This document shows, piece by piece, positions 23,918 to 33,630 of a DNA stretch of 44,234 nt. The stretch's first letter is position 1. Each line of letters begins with the position of its first letter. Source of the stretch: Chitinophagaceae bacterium (lineage in GTDB: Bacteria; Bacteroidota; Bacteroidia; Chitinophagales; Chitinophagaceae); the NCBI GenBank assembly GCA_947459295.1, contig CANHCY010000014.1:1-44234 (forward strand). The letters run 5' to 3'. The notes beneath the pieces are model-generated. The model did not search any database. It was not told where the DNA came from and saw only the letters and a program-made list of their open reading frames with translations. A program made the translations under genes and the position numbers.

Positions 23918-25726
23918 ATGACCCAGGAACAGTACCAACAAATAGCACACAAATTACCCGCAGACCCAGGCATATATAAATACTATGATGCAAATGGGGT
24001 ACTCATTTATGTAGGTAAGGCAAAATGCCTAAAAAAAAGGATTGCCTCGTATTTTACAAAAAATCAAAATAGTTTTAAAACCATCGAACTCGTTCAAAAA
24101 ATTGATCGTATCGAATTTACTATAGTTGACTCTGAGCAAGATGCATTATTACTCGAAAACTCTCTCATTAAGCAGTACAAACCTCGCTACAATATTTTAT
24201 TAAAAGACGATAAGGGCTACCCATACTTAGTCATTAAAAAAGAACGATTCCCACGCGTTTTTTCGACATGGAAAAAATACAACGATGGCTCTATTTACTT
24301 AGGGCCCTTTACTTCTAAAGGAACCATTAGAGAAGTATTAAGTTTTATCAAGCAGTTTATTCCACTGCGCACTTGTAAACTTAATTTAAGTCAGGAAAAT
24401 ATCGACAAGCAAAAATTTAAACCTTGCCTAGAATTCCATTTAGGAAACTGCTTGGCCCCATGTGTGGCATTGCAAACCGAAGAGAGTTACCTTGACAGTT
24501 TAGAGCAATTGAAACATTTATTGAAGGGAAACATGAGTCAACTCATGAACCACCTAAAAAAGGAAATGCAAGCACACGCCGAGGCATTAGATTTTGAAAA
24601 AGCAGCACAACTAAAATACAAAATGGATTTACTACTTACCTACCAAGAAAAATCGGTAGTGGTAGGTAAGCACTTTTCAAATTTAGACGTGTTTTCGATA
24701 CTTAAAGACGGCAAACTCGCTTATGTCAATTACCTGATGGTTCAAAATGGAAGCATCATCCAAACCCATACAGTTCCATTAGAGGGTAAATTAGATGAGC
24801 CCGAAGACGAACTACTTTGCTTTGCTGTGGAAAGAATAAGAGCTGACTTTAATAGCCTTAGTACCGAAATTATTGTCCCTTACCCCATCGAATATTTTGA
24901 CAAAAATATTACGATCACTGTTCCAAAACTTGGTGATAAAAAGAAGTTGCTAGATCTCTCGATAAAAAATGTTACTTATTATACCAGAGAACTGCAACTT
25001 AAAAAAATATTACAACTAGAAGGCAAGTCGGTATCAGAGAAAAAATTAGTGCTAGACGAACTTCAATCTTATTTACACTTACAAGAAACACCTACACATA
25101 TCGAATGTTTTGACAACTCCAATTTTCAGGGCAGTTTTCCCGTATCGGCCATGGTTTGTTTTAAAGACGGCGTGCCTAGCAAAAAGGACTACCGTCATTT
25201 TAATGTAAAAACGGTTGAAGGCATCAATGATTTCGCCACCATGAAAGAAGTGGTCTATAGAAGATATAAAAGGGTGCAAGAAGCCGGAGAACCAATGCCA
25301 CAGCTCATTGTCATTGACGGCGGCAAGGGGCAGCTAAGCGCCGCACTCGAAAGCATAGAAGCCCTGGGACTCACTGGCAGCACGACACTTGTAGGTCTTG
25401 CTAAAAATGAAGAAGAACTTTTTTTTGCAAATGACAGTCAGTCATTAAAATTACCCTGGGATAGCGATAGTTTAAAACTATTAAGAGGCATTAGAGATGA
25501 AGTGCACCGTTTTGGAATTACTTTTCATAGAAACAAAAGGTCCAAAGGTACTTTTACAACAGCGCTGGAAAATATTGAAGGCATTGGGCCAGCGACAAGA
25601 GAAATACTGCTTAACCAGTTTAAATCGGTGGCAAATATTAAAAAAGAACCTACCCAAAATATTGCTGCACTTATTGGCGCCAAAAAAGCAGCCGCGCTTC
25701 AAAAATTTTTTGAAGCCAACCCATAA
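23918..25726 (+). CDS. uvrC: Excinuclease ABC subunit C
   Basis: Nuclease that makes both incisions in nucleotide excision repair. The 602 residues show the normal order: GIY-YIG nuclease (GIY at 18-20, YVG at 31-33), a Cys-rich stretch (about 150-185, with RTCKLN and APCVAL), the UVR motif binding UvrB (about 222-237, ALDFEKAAQLKYKMD), the RNase H-like 5' nuclease (IECFDNSNFQGS, then VIDGGKGQL) and a C-terminal helix-hairpin-helix (IEGIGPATREILLNQF). A run of eight A's at 24031-24038 lies in the nuclease domain but does not disturb the frame. A terminator directly follows. Confidence 0.97.
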   Translation: MTQEQYQQIAHKLPADPGIYKYYDANGVLIYVGKAKCLKKRIASYFTKNQNSFKTIELVQKIDRIEFTIVDSEQDALLLENSLIKQYKPRYNILLKDDKGYPYLVIKKERFPRVFSTWKKYNDGSIYLGPFTSKGTIREVLSFIKQFIPLRTCKLNLSQENIDKQKFKPCLEFHLGNCLAPCVALQTEESYLDSLEQLKHLLKGNMSQLMNHLKKEMQAHAEALDFEKAAQLKYKMDLLLTYQEKSVVVGKHFSNLDVFSILKDGKLAYVNYLMVQNGSIIQTHTVPLEGKLDEPEDELLCFAVERIRADFNSLSTEIIVPYPIEYFDKNITITVPKLGDKKKLLDLSIKNVTYYTRELQLKKILQLEGKSVSEKKLVLDELQSYLHLQETPTHIECFDNSNFQGSFPVSAMVCFKDGVPSKKDYRHFNVKTVEGINDFATMKEVVYRRYKRVQEAGEPMPQLIVIDGGKGQLSAALESIEALGLTGSTTLVGLAKNEEELFFANDSQSLKLPWDSDSLKLLRGIRDEVHRFGITFHRNKRSKGTFTTALENIEGIGPATREILLNQFKSVANIKKEPTQNIAALIGAKKAAALQKFFEANP

Positions 25727-25755
25727 AAAAAGGGACTTGAAAAGTCCCTTTTTTT
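25725..25755. terminator. Bidirectional terminator between uvrC and gldN
   Basis: An A-run, AGGGACTT (25731-25738), 3-nt loop, AAGTCCCT (25742-25749) and a T-run. The A-run and T-run can extend the stem and give a T-tract on either strand, so it probably ends both the uvrC transcript (plus) and the gldKLMN transcript (minus). It begins inside the uvrC stop codon. Confidence 0.88.
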
Positions 25756-25772
25756 ATGAAGCAATTTTGAAA

Positions 25773-26810
25773 TTAGTAAGACCATAAGTCTTGTTCATAA
25801 TTAAAAATGCGTTCTTTAATATTTTCACCTTCTAACAATCTAAATAAAGGGTTCTTAAATAATTGGCTTAAGGATTTATCGTTGGGATTGTTATTGCTAG
25901 ACTTCACAATGTAACTAGAGAAGAAACGGCTTTCAAAAAGCTCTTCCCATGTCATGCGGCCAGCGTAGTTTTTTGGATTGTAAACATTGTACTTATTTAG
26001 GCTTTTGCGTAATTCAGGATAGTATACCCAAAATAGTGTTTTTGTTGTTGACTTACCATTTACCATAATTTTTGCAACTGGAGCAATACCAATGATTCTG
26101 CAAAAAAGTCTACTCGCTTCTTTGTCTACTATCCACTGTTCTTTTAAACGAAATGTATAAATAGAATCTGGATTTGGAGCAAACTTAGTATCTAAAATAA
26201 TACTTGTATCATATACGTTTGGAAAATTTGCATTTTGCACCAAAATAGTATCTTTCTTCCCTTTCATCATTTTAGAGATCTCGTCGTAAGTTAACTCTTT
26301 GGAAAAACGGTCATCTCCGCCTTCTGCAGAAAATGCAGTAACGCTATCATTTTGAATCGCATTTAATAAAATAGAAAAGAAACGCTGATCGCCGGAATTG
26401 TCTTTACCAGGATACATAAATGATTGATTCATTTTTTCTCTAGCATCAATCTCGCGCCAAATAAATTCGGAGTATAACCAATCATCTTCTCTTAGATGCT
26501 CGTATTCCAATGGATTTTTTGAACGGTTTGCTTTAGGGTCAGCAAGCGTTTCGGGGCGTAAACTTTTTGGAACCACATCACCAAAGCCACCAACAATAGT
26601 TGTGTCATATGTTTTACCTGGCTTAGGTTGTGTTGCGGAAGAACTGCTAGCACTTGGTGTTACTACAGGTGTTACTGATTGACTTCCTGTTTTTTTTGTG
26701 GTATCAACAACTGTAGCTGTTTTTTTACCTTTTAAATTTCCGAAGCCTTGTGCATTTGCCCCTATACTTATAGCGCAAACAGCTAAACCAATTGTAAATA
26801 TTTTTTTCAT
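25773..26810 (-). CDS. gldN: Type IX secretion / gliding motility protein GldN
   Basis: Periplasmic component of the type IX secretion system that forms, with GldK, a ring under the outer membrane. The 345-residue protein has a signal peptide (MKKIFTIGLAVCAISIGANA), a low-complexity Thr/Ser/Lys/Pro stretch (about 30-75) and the conserved GldN domain with SEFIWREIDAREKMNQSF, RLFCRIIGIAP, FWVYYPELRKSLNKYNVYN and the closing RIFNYEQDLWSY. It is the last gene of the cluster, 11 bp after gldM and before a shared terminator. Confidence 0.95.
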   Translation of the reverse strand: MKKIFTIGLAVCAISIGANAQGFGNLKGKKTATVVDTTKKTGSQSVTPVVTPSASSSSATQPKPGKTYDTTIVGGFGDVVPKSLRPETLADPKANRSKNPLEYEHLREDDWLYSEFIWREIDAREKMNQSFMYPGKDNSGDQRFFSILLNAIQNDSVTAFSAEGGDDRFSKELTYDEISKMMKGKKDTILVQNANFPNVYDTSIILDTKFAPNPDSIYTFRLKEQWIVDKEASRLFCRIIGIAPVAKIMVNGKSTTKTLFWVYYPELRKSLNKYNVYNPKNYAGRMTWEELFESRFFSSYIVKSSNNNPNDKSLSQLFKNPLFRLLEGENIKERIFNYEQDLWSY

Positions 26811-26821
26811 ATAAAACTACT

Positions 26822-28378
26822 TTATTGCAATATGAACGTAATGTTTTGATCTAATTTTCTGGTACCGCCGCCTGGTTCTAACACTTTAATTTCACCAATG
26901 GTAACTGTAGTACCAGCCTGACATCTCCTAATCAATGCTTGTGCACTAGGAGCTCCAAATGAAGCGCCATTTACATCTGCAAATTCAGGTTCATCAAAGC
27001 CTTTACCTGTACAAATTAGCATGTATGAAACTACTTTATAGGCAACGCCTTCAAAAACGAAATCTCTTAACTCTGCAATCGCTCCACTTTGTACACGAAA
27101 TACATTTGCAGCCATAGCACCACCAGCGCTACCGCCAACTACTACAATTGGATCTGGTACACGCTTAACAGGAATAGCAATACGCTGTGTACTTTTGCCA
27201 TCATTAGCAATTACGTTAATGGTGCCTAATTGCGTACAGGTAACTATGTATTGACCTGGTCCAACTTTTCTTAGAGATGCGCCAGCCCCCTCAAGAGTAA
27301 CACTTACTTTTTCGTCACCACCACCACCACCGGTTACACTCAATGGATTTTCTAGGCCTTTATAAAATACGCGTGTTTTATCAGTAGATACTGTTAACCC
27401 TGCAGGTATACCAACCGTATACTTAATTTCTTTTTCTACCACGGCCGTTGTACCATCAGGCTTAGCATAAGAAATTCTTACGCGTTTAACGCCAGATCCT
27501 GAACCAGCAACCCGTGTTTTATATTCGGCAGTACCTTCGGCATTTAGCGGAACGTTTGCGCCGTCAATTGTAATTGAAGGTTGAGCCGCTTTACTAAACG
27601 CACCAATACCAGCTGTAATCACAAGCTCTTCACCAGGCATTAAATATTGTGTATTGGTTCCAGCAAAAGCTTGGAACTGATCGTAAATAATTTCTACTTG
27701 TCCAATTTGCTTATGACAAAACTCCACCGCTTTTGATTCAGAGTTTCTTACATCATTTTGAAACTTACTCATGATGGTAATGGCCGCAATGGTAGGTGTC
27801 ATATGAAAATAAGCATATGCCCAATCACTTTTTCCAGCCTCACTTGATGTAGGCGGAATTGTTAAGTCAAGTGGTAATCCCACCTCGATTTCCTTTTTCA
27901 TGTCAGGATCAATGCTTAACAACTGATCTTTGTAGGCTTTTAATTTTTCAAAAAGTTCTTTGCCCTTTCCTTTTCCTTCTGGAGCATTTTGAACTAATAA
28001 ACGAGTCGCAGCATCTAAATCGTCTTCTTTAAATTCTTCTTTACCATCAACGGTTTTGAGACCAGACTCTTTTTTAAGTTCGGTTTTAAGTCCCTCAATG
28101 TAATTGTATAAATCGTCAGAAAGTTTCTTTGCTTGCTGTGCTTTTGGTTCCCATAATGCTGCCTTCTCTCTTGTAGTTGGATCTTCTAATTTCGCTTTGA
28201 AGGATTTGAAAATTTCAATATTTTTTTGTTCAGCAACACCACTCGCAATCATCAAACTGCGATCTACTGTTTTAAATGCGTTTAAAATTTCGGCCGAAAC
28301 GTTGAGTGCCAATAGTGCGGTAAGCACTAGGTACATCATGTTAATCATTTTCTGCCGCGGTTCCTTAGGTAGTGACAT
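26822..28378 (-). CDS. gldM: Type IX secretion / gliding motor protein GldM
   Basis: Inner-membrane protein with a long periplasmic shaft that works with GldL as the proton-driven motor of type IX secretion. The 518 residues show the conserved N-terminus (SLPKEPRQKMINMMYLVLTA), one membrane helix (about 13-30) and periplasmic domains D1 to D4, including KAVEFCHKQIGQVEIIYDQF and a Gly-rich GGSAGGAMAANVFRVQSGA. Arg8 just before the helix lies where family studies place a residue pairing with a GldL glutamate. It lies 53 bp after gldL and 11 bp before gldN. Confidence 0.97.
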   Translation of the reverse strand: MSLPKEPRQKMINMMYLVLTALLALNVSAEILNAFKTVDRSLMIASGVAEQKNIEIFKSFKAKLEDPTTREKAALWEPKAQQAKKLSDDLYNYIEGLKTELKKESGLKTVDGKEEFKEDDLDAATRLLVQNAPEGKGKGKELFEKLKAYKDQLLSIDPDMKKEIEVGLPLDLTIPPTSSEAGKSDWAYAYFHMTPTIAAITIMSKFQNDVRNSESKAVEFCHKQIGQVEIIYDQFQAFAGTNTQYLMPGEELVITAGIGAFSKAAQPSITIDGANVPLNAEGTAEYKTRVAGSGSGVKRVRISYAKPDGTTAVVEKEIKYTVGIPAGLTVSTDKTRVFYKGLENPLSVTGGGGGDEKVSVTLEGAGASLRKVGPGQYIVTCTQLGTINVIANDGKSTQRIAIPVKRVPDPIVVVGGSAGGAMAANVFRVQSGAIAELRDFVFEGVAYKVVSYMLICTGKGFDEPEFADVNGASFGAPSAQALIRRCQAGTTVTIGEIKVLEPGGGTRKLDQNITFILQ

Positions 28379-28431
28379 ATTGTACTATTTAGGTAATCTT
28401 ATTAATAATGAGTTTAAATCTTGTTTGGTTA

Positions 28432-29214
28432 CTATCTACCCTGCATAGCAGTTAACATGTTACCGTATACTTGATTTAATTTACCCAAATTATTAGCAAG
28501 GGCACCGATTTGTTCTTTTGCTTTTAATGCATCTTCTGCAGTACCGTTCATTGCTTCAGAAGCTTGCGCTAATTTGCCATAGAACTGGTTGAGTGCTTTA
28601 AGATGATTGTTACTTTCTTGTAATTCAAGTTCATAAATTGTATTTAATGAACCTAGGTTTTTAGCCAAGCCCTGAACTTGTTTGTGATATTCGTTGGTGC
28701 TATCTGATGCTAAAGAAATACTACCTAAAGATTCAGTTGCTTTTACAGCTGCGTCTTTAATTGATCCAAGAGCAGCAGCAGCTTCTCCTGTTTTAGCAGA
28801 AAAATCTGAAGTAGACTTTACCACATCACCAATTTGACCGATTTGCTCAACAGTAGTGCCTAATTTTTGAAAGCTGGTGCTAAGTTTAGATAAGTTTTCT
28901 TGCGTTAAACCTGCGTTCGCAAATAATTCATCAAATCTTTTTGTTACATCTGCAACCACAGAAGTTGGAAGATCAGAAACACCACCACCACCTGCAGGCG
29001 CATGTCCTTCAGGGGGTAAAATAGCATAAATCAAAAAGATAATGGCTTCCGTTGTTAAACCAATTTTAAGCGCCCAGTCTGCCCAAGACAAGTGTAGAAT
29101 TTTTGCCATTGCGCCAAAAATTACGACAGATGCACCGGTACATACAAAAACGTTTACAAGTCTCATTGTTGTTTGAGCAGGTAAGCCAAATATTTTTTCT
29201 TGTTGAGCTGACAT
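28432..29214 (-). CDS. gldL: Type IX secretion / gliding motor protein GldL
   Basis: Inner-membrane partner of GldM. The 260 residues have two N-terminal membrane helices (about 18-41 and 48-67) followed by a long Ala/Ser-rich cytoplasmic helical part (KSTSDFSAKTGEAAAALGSI; NLGSLNTIYELELQESNNHL). Glu56 in the second helix (KIGLTTEAIIFLIY) is in the position of the intramembrane glutamate known to matter for the motor in GldL/PorL homologues; that comparison is from family knowledge. It sits 52 bp after gldK. Confidence 0.96.
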   Translation of the reverse strand: MSAQQEKIFGLPAQTTMRLVNVFVCTGASVVIFGAMAKILHLSWADWALKIGLTTEAIIFLIYAILPPEGHAPAGGGGVSDLPTSVVADVTKRFDELFANAGLTQENLSKLSTSFQKLGTTVEQIGQIGDVVKSTSDFSAKTGEAAAALGSIKDAAVKATESLGSISLASDSTNEYHKQVQGLAKNLGSLNTIYELELQESNNHLKALNQFYGKLAQASEAMNGTAEDALKAKEQIGALANNLGKLNQVYGNMLTAMQGR

Positions 29215-29266
29215 GGTTTGATTTTTTATGAATTAAAAAAGTTGAGATGAATATTTTGTAATGGAA

Positions 29267-30547
29267 TTATTTTTTTGTTTTTGGCGCTAAATCAATTACG
29301 GTTCTAAATCCGATATAAGATTTTGCAGTGTCTTGGTATTCGTAAGCGCGCGCACTTACTTGTAGAGCGTTACCAACATCTTTCCAGCTTCCGCCTCTTA
29401 CTACTTTACGTTTCATACGTGGAGGATCATTTTCGTCGGCTTCAATTCTAACATCCGGACTTAAGTCTGACATGAAATTGTATGAGCCTTCATAAAAATA
29501 AGAAGCTGTCCATTCTGCAACGTTTCCAGACATATTATACAATCCAAAGTCGTTTGGCCAGTATGCAGTTGCTTTAACCGTGTAAAAACCACCATCTTCA
29601 GGATAGTTACCTCTTCCAGGTTTAAAATTTGCAAGCAAACAACCTTTTTTATTTCTTAAATAAGGAGAACCCCATGGAAACATGGTACTAGTTCTACCAC
29701 CTCTTGCTGCGTATTCCCACTCTGCTTCGTTAGGTAGTCTGTAATCACCATCAACGGCGATTTTCTTTTTTGCAAAATCTGCATTTTGAATATGCGTTCT
29801 CCAATGACAAAAAGCAACCGCTTGCTTCCAAGTAACGCCTACTACAGGATAGTTGCCATAGGCCGGGTGGGCATAATATCTTTTTGCTAAAGGTTCATTG
29901 TAAGAATAAGAGAAGTCTCTGATCCACACTAATGTATCAGGATAAACAGGAACCGCATAACTCACAATCTGATCGCGACCTTTTTGAGTTGAATTGTTTT
30001 TATTGATTTTAGCAGCGGCAGGTAAATCAAAATAACGAACTCTATAAATCAAACTATCTGGATCGATTGCTAATTTTCTAGTCAACGGATTTTCATAGGT
30101 AAGGCCAGTTAGATTTGCCAACTCCTTATTATCGTACTTGTACAAAGCTGCTTTTTTCCAGTTTACAGCAGTGGTATCTGAAGGATTGTTTAAACCAACT
30201 CCAGAAGTAACTTTATATGCAAGTGAATCACGCACCCAGTTTACAAACTGACGATAGTGGTTGTTTGTAATTTCAGTTGCATCCATCCAAAAACCTGGAA
30301 TAGACACCATTCTATTACGATTGCTGTAATTAAAACTAACGTCTTCGTCGCTTGGTCCCATGTGAAATGTTCCAGGCGGAACGTACACCATGGTCCTAGG
30401 TGTTAACATACTTTGCTTCGCTAAAGGAGCAACACCATGCAACTGCCCATCATCAGGGACCCCCTTACCTTTGTTTTTTCCAAAGAAACAAGAAGTCAAA
30501 CTCAACGTAAAGAACGCCAAGGTAATTGTAGTTAAATATCCTTTCAT
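29267..30547 (-). CDS. gldK: Type IX secretion / gliding motility lipoprotein GldK
   Basis: Outer-membrane lipoprotein of the GldK-GldN ring. The 426 residues begin with a lipoprotein signal (lipobox LTSC, Cys20) and continue with an FGE-sulfatase-like domain typical of GldK: VYVPPGTFHMGPSDEDV, MDATEITNNHYRQF, PVVGVTWKQAVAFCHWR, RLPNEAEWEYAARGG, GNVAEWTASYF, RGGSWKDVG and GFRTV. The residues needed for formylglycine generation are not expected to be active in GldK. It heads the gldKLMN unit and has a perfect -7 element 26 bp upstream. Confidence 0.97.
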   Translation of the reverse strand: MKGYLTTITLAFFTLSLTSCFFGKNKGKGVPDDGQLHGVAPLAKQSMLTPRTMVYVPPGTFHMGPSDEDVSFNYSNRNRMVSIPGFWMDATEITNNHYRQFVNWVRDSLAYKVTSGVGLNNPSDTTAVNWKKAALYKYDNKELANLTGLTYENPLTRKLAIDPDSLIYRVRYFDLPAAAKINKNNSTQKGRDQIVSYAVPVYPDTLVWIRDFSYSYNEPLAKRYYAHPAYGNYPVVGVTWKQAVAFCHWRTHIQNADFAKKKIAVDGDYRLPNEAEWEYAARGGRTSTMFPWGSPYLRNKKGCLLANFKPGRGNYPEDGGFYTVKATAYWPNDFGLYNMSGNVAEWTASYFYEGSYNFMSDLSPDVRIEADENDPPRMKRKVVRGGSWKDVGNALQVSARAYEYQDTAKSYIGFRTVIDLAPKTKK

Positions 30548-30573
30548 CTGATCTATGTGATTTATAACAGTGA

Positions 30574-30581
30574 CAAATATA
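30574..30581 (-). promoter_or_regulatory. -7 element (TATATTTG) for gldKLMN
   Basis: Exact minus-strand TAnnTTTG match 26 bp before the gldK ATG. It probably drives the whole four-gene secretion operon. The 188 bp between gldK and the next gene hold no other recognised element. Confidence 0.55.
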
Positions 30582-30735
30582 AGTTTTGAAACGACAGAAA
30601 CCTGAGTTTTAGCGCTTAAAAACCAATAAATTAATGATCCAGGGTAGAAATCTATTCAGTAGTAAATTTTTTAATGTTTCACTGTTTTGCCATGGGGATT
30701 GACTAAAACCGAGATGCAAAATAGTTGATTCCTAT

Positions 30736-32793
30736 TTATACAATTGCTAAAAAACTGTCAAAATCACTAATTTGATATAATTGGCAGGTTTGATTTTCGC
30801 ACAATTGAAACGTAATTTCTTGATTATCAATCATTTTTTTAGAAATAGCCGAAATACTCGTTAACCGATTTTCTGAAATATTTATGATTAAATTGGGTCG
30901 ATACAAGGGAAGTGCAGCTTCCAAATAGGGCAAAACACCCGGACCAACAAGGGTCAATTCCCTCAAACCTACCACTTGGCTTAGCAAAATGGTTGCCCAA
31001 ACCCCAAATGAACCCGGATGTTTGGTAATGGCAGGCAAAAGTGATAAACAAGTTTGCTTGCTTAAGGACAAATACTTGTCATTACCGTAAGTAACACTTA
31101 AGTGAAGTAGATTATTGGCCATTACAGCATTACCACTTGGCGTGGCACCATCATACACTTCTTTTTTTCTTATGATGACATCTTCTTGAGCATCGTGGGT
31201 ATAAAAGTAAAAACCAGTGCTAGATTCGATGAAATGCGCATTTACAAATTCTGTGATTGTTCCCGCTTTTTCAAGCCAATGAAAACTACCGGATACGGTT
31301 TGAAGTTGAATGAGTGCCTCAATTAAATACGCATAATCATCTAAAAATGCAGGCGTTTTTGCAATTCCATTTTTGTACGTGTGTAACCAACCATCTCCAT
31401 GAGAGTCTTGGAAACAATCGAACAAATGCGCCATATTTTTTTGCGCACGTATCAAATAATTTTTATTCCCAGTTGCGGCATAAGCTTTGCTAAACGCCGT
31501 ATTCATGAGTGCGTTCCAGCCTAGTAATTGTTTATCATCTGTCTGAGGTCGAACCCGTTTATTTCGCTCCACCATCAAAACAGTCTTACAATTTTGAATT
31601 GTAAGTAGTAGTGCGGATTCAGTGATATCAAAACTTTGCGCTACAGCGTTCCTTGATTGCGGTGTATGCAAAATATTAGTATGCTCCCAATTTCCATTTT
31701 CAGTGACGCCGTAATACGCCATAAATAATGGTGCATCATGTTTTAGTAACTGCGTAATTTCTGCGGCGGACCAAGTATAAAATTTTCCTTCCACGCCTTC
31801 ACTATCTGCATCAAGTGCACTTAAAAAACCACCATCCGCATCCATCAACTCTCTTTCAACAAATTGAAGTGTTTCAGTAATAGCTTTATGGTAAGATTCT
31901 TTCTTTGTTACTTGATAGGCTTCTGCTAATGTGGTTACCAAAAGCGCATTATCGTATAGCATTTTTTCGAAGTGAGGTGCAAGCCACTGAACATCGGTGC
32001 TATATCTAGAAAAACCACCACCCAATTGATCATAAATACCGCCTTCAATCATTTTATCCAAACAAACCAAAGCATGTTCCAATGAAGCTTGATGTGTCGG
32101 ATTAAAAAAGTGATACTTTAATAAAAAACGAATCGATGCCGTTTGCGGAAACTTAGGAGCACCGCCAAAGCCACCCCAAACAGTATCAGCCTGTGTTAAC
32201 AGCATAGATACCGCAGCATCCAAATCACTTAATGCAGGCCCCGCCTCCGGTTTATTATGCTGAAATCCAAATCTGTTTGAACTTAATAAATGCTGGGTTA
32301 ACTTATCTGCTTGCGCATCAATCTGATCTCTATTTTCTTTAAACCCTTTAGACACGCCTAGCAATACATCTTTCCAACTAGCTCTATTGTGCATGGGTTC
32401 TGGCGGAAAGTAAGTGCCTCCATAAAAAGGCCTTTTATCCGGGGTTAAAAAAACATTGAGCGGCCAACCTCCACTGCCTGTCATGGCCTGAACGGCATCC
32501 ATGTAAATATGATCTAGATCTGGTCTTTCTTCTCTATCAATTTTAATATTAACAAAGTGGTCATTCATAATTTTGGCAGTCGCCAAATCTTCAAAACTTT
32601 CACGCTCCATTACATGGCACCAATGACATGCCGCATATCCAATACTCACTAAAATAGGTTTGTCTAAATCTTTGGCGAGTTGTAAAGCAGCTTCGCCCCA
32701 AGGATGCCACTCAACCGGATTGTAGGCATGTTGAAGCAGGTAAGGGCTGGTTTCCTCAATTAATAAATTGGGTGTAGAATGATTCGTTTGCAA
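30736..32793 (-). CDS. YyaL/DUF255 thioredoxin-domain protein
   Basis: A 685-residue protein of the YyaL (DUF255, spermatogenesis-associated protein 20) family. The N-terminal thioredoxin-like domain (about 1-165) has [20 protein letters not shown], a CHWC motif (Cys56, Cys59) and [18 protein letters not shown]. The rest is a six-hairpin-like alpha/alpha barrel (about 190-600) with [27 protein letters not shown] and [17 protein letters not shown]. No signal peptide is seen, so it is likely cytoplasmic. The biochemical function of this widespread family is not settled. It lies 5 bp after hemD. Confidence 0.93.
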   Translation of the reverse strand: MQTNHSTPNLLIEETSPYLLQHAYNPVEWHPWGEAALQLAKDLDKPILVSIGYAACHWCHVMERESFEDLATAKIMNDHFVNIKIDREERPDLDHIYMDAVQAMTGSGGWPLNVFLTPDKRPFYGGTYFPPEPMHNRASWKDVLLGVSKGFKENRDQIDAQADKLTQHLLSSNRFGFQHNKPEAGPALSDLDAAVSMLLTQADTVWGGFGGAPKFPQTASIRFLLKYHFFNPTHQASLEHALVCLDKMIEGGIYDQLGGGFSRYSTDVQWLAPHFEKMLYDNALLVTTLAEAYQVTKKESYHKAITETLQFVERELMDADGGFLSALDADSEGVEGKFYTWSAAEITQLLKHDAPLFMAYYGVTENGNWEHTNILHTPQSRNAVAQSFDITESALLLTIQNCKTVLMVERNKRVRPQTDDKQLLGWNALMNTAFSKAYAATGNKNYLIRAQKNMAHLFDCFQDSHGDGWLHTYKNGIAKTPAFLDDYAYLIEALIQLQTVSGSFHWLEKAGTITEFVNAHFIESSTGFYFYTHDAQEDVIIRKKEVYDGATPSGNAVMANNLLHLSVTYGNDKYLSLSKQTCLSLLPAITKHPGSFGVWATILLSQVVGLRELTLVGPGVLPYLEAALPLYRPNLIINISENRLTSISAISKKMIDNQEITFQLCENQTCQLYQISDFDSFLAIV

Positions 32794-32798
32794 AAAGA

Positions 32799-33602
32799 TT
32801 ATTTTTTTGCCACAAGCGATTGCAAATAGTGGTCCAAAGCGGCTACTAAACTTGGTCTTTGAGGAGCTGGCGCTTTAATGTCTAAGCGTAGTTTAGCATC
32901 TTCAACTGCTTTAGATGTATTGCTACCAAAAGCGCCGATAACAACTTTGTTTTGCTTGAACTCAGGAAAATTATCAAATAAACTTTTTACACCGCTGGGC
33001 GTAAAAAAGCAAATAATTTCAAAACCTTTTTTTGCAAATAATGGTGTAATATCATTGCTAATGCTTCGGTACATGAATGCTAAATCAAAACTGCACTTGT
33101 GCAGTTTAAGCCAGCCACATATATCATTGTCTTGCTGATTTTCGCTACATACATAGAGGAATTTTTCGTTCTCTTTATGTTTGTTAATAACGTCAAGCAT
33201 GCTTTTACTAGATCCGTCTGCGCCGTAAAATACCTTGCGCTTGCGGTATAAAATAAACTTTTGAAGATAAAGTGCAACGGCCTCTGTGATACAAAAATAT
33301 TTTGTGTCTTGACTGATAGAAACCTTCATTTCCTCTGCGGTGCGAAAGAAATGGTCAATGGCATTTCTGCTGGTAAAAATTACCCCAGTATATGCTGCAA
33401 TATCAATTTTTTGTTTTCTAAACTCCTTGGCAGGAATACCATCCAGTTTTATAAAGGGATGGAAAACCAGTTCTACCTGGTACTTGCGCTCTAAATCGTA
33501 ATAAGGAGACTTATCACTTTCCGGCTTTGGCTGAGAAATTAAAATTCGCTTTGGAGCGACCGCTTTAACAGCTGTACCAGTTTTTGATCCGATTTTTGCC
33601 AT
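32799..33602 (-). CDS. hemD: Uroporphyrinogen-III synthase
   Basis: Enzyme that closes hydroxymethylbilane to uroporphyrinogen III in heme synthesis. The 267 residues show the two-domain HemD pattern: domain 1 start [20 protein letters not shown], the helix [11 protein letters not shown], the middle YADG-like [16 protein letters not shown], and domain 2 with [26 protein letters not shown] and [16 protein letters not shown]. Sequence conservation in this family is low, so the call rests on these patterns. It has a perfect -7 element (33623-33630) overlapping the DUF4271 stop and is followed 5 bp later by the YyaL gene. Confidence 0.88.
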   Translation of the reverse strand: MAKIGSKTGTAVKAVAPKRILISQPKPESDKSPYYDLERKYQVELVFHPFIKLDGIPAKEFRKQKIDIAAYTGVIFTSRNAIDHFFRTAEEMKVSISQDTKYFCITEAVALYLQKFILYRKRKVFYGADGSSKSMLDVINKHKENEKFLYVCSENQQDNDICGWLKLHKCSFDLAFMYRSISNDITPLFAKKGFEIICFFTPSGVKSLFDNFPEFKQNKVVIGAFGSNTSKAVEDAKLRLDIKAPAPQRPSLVAALDHYLQSLVAKK

Positions 33603-33622
33603 GCTACTTATCTAGGGTTGTG

Positions 33623-33630
33623 CAAAGTTA
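33623..33630 (-). promoter_or_regulatory. -7 element (TAACTTTG) for hemD
   Basis: Exact minus-strand TAnnTTTG match, 20 bp before the hemD ATG. It overlaps the last codons of the upstream DUF4271 gene. Confidence 0.45.
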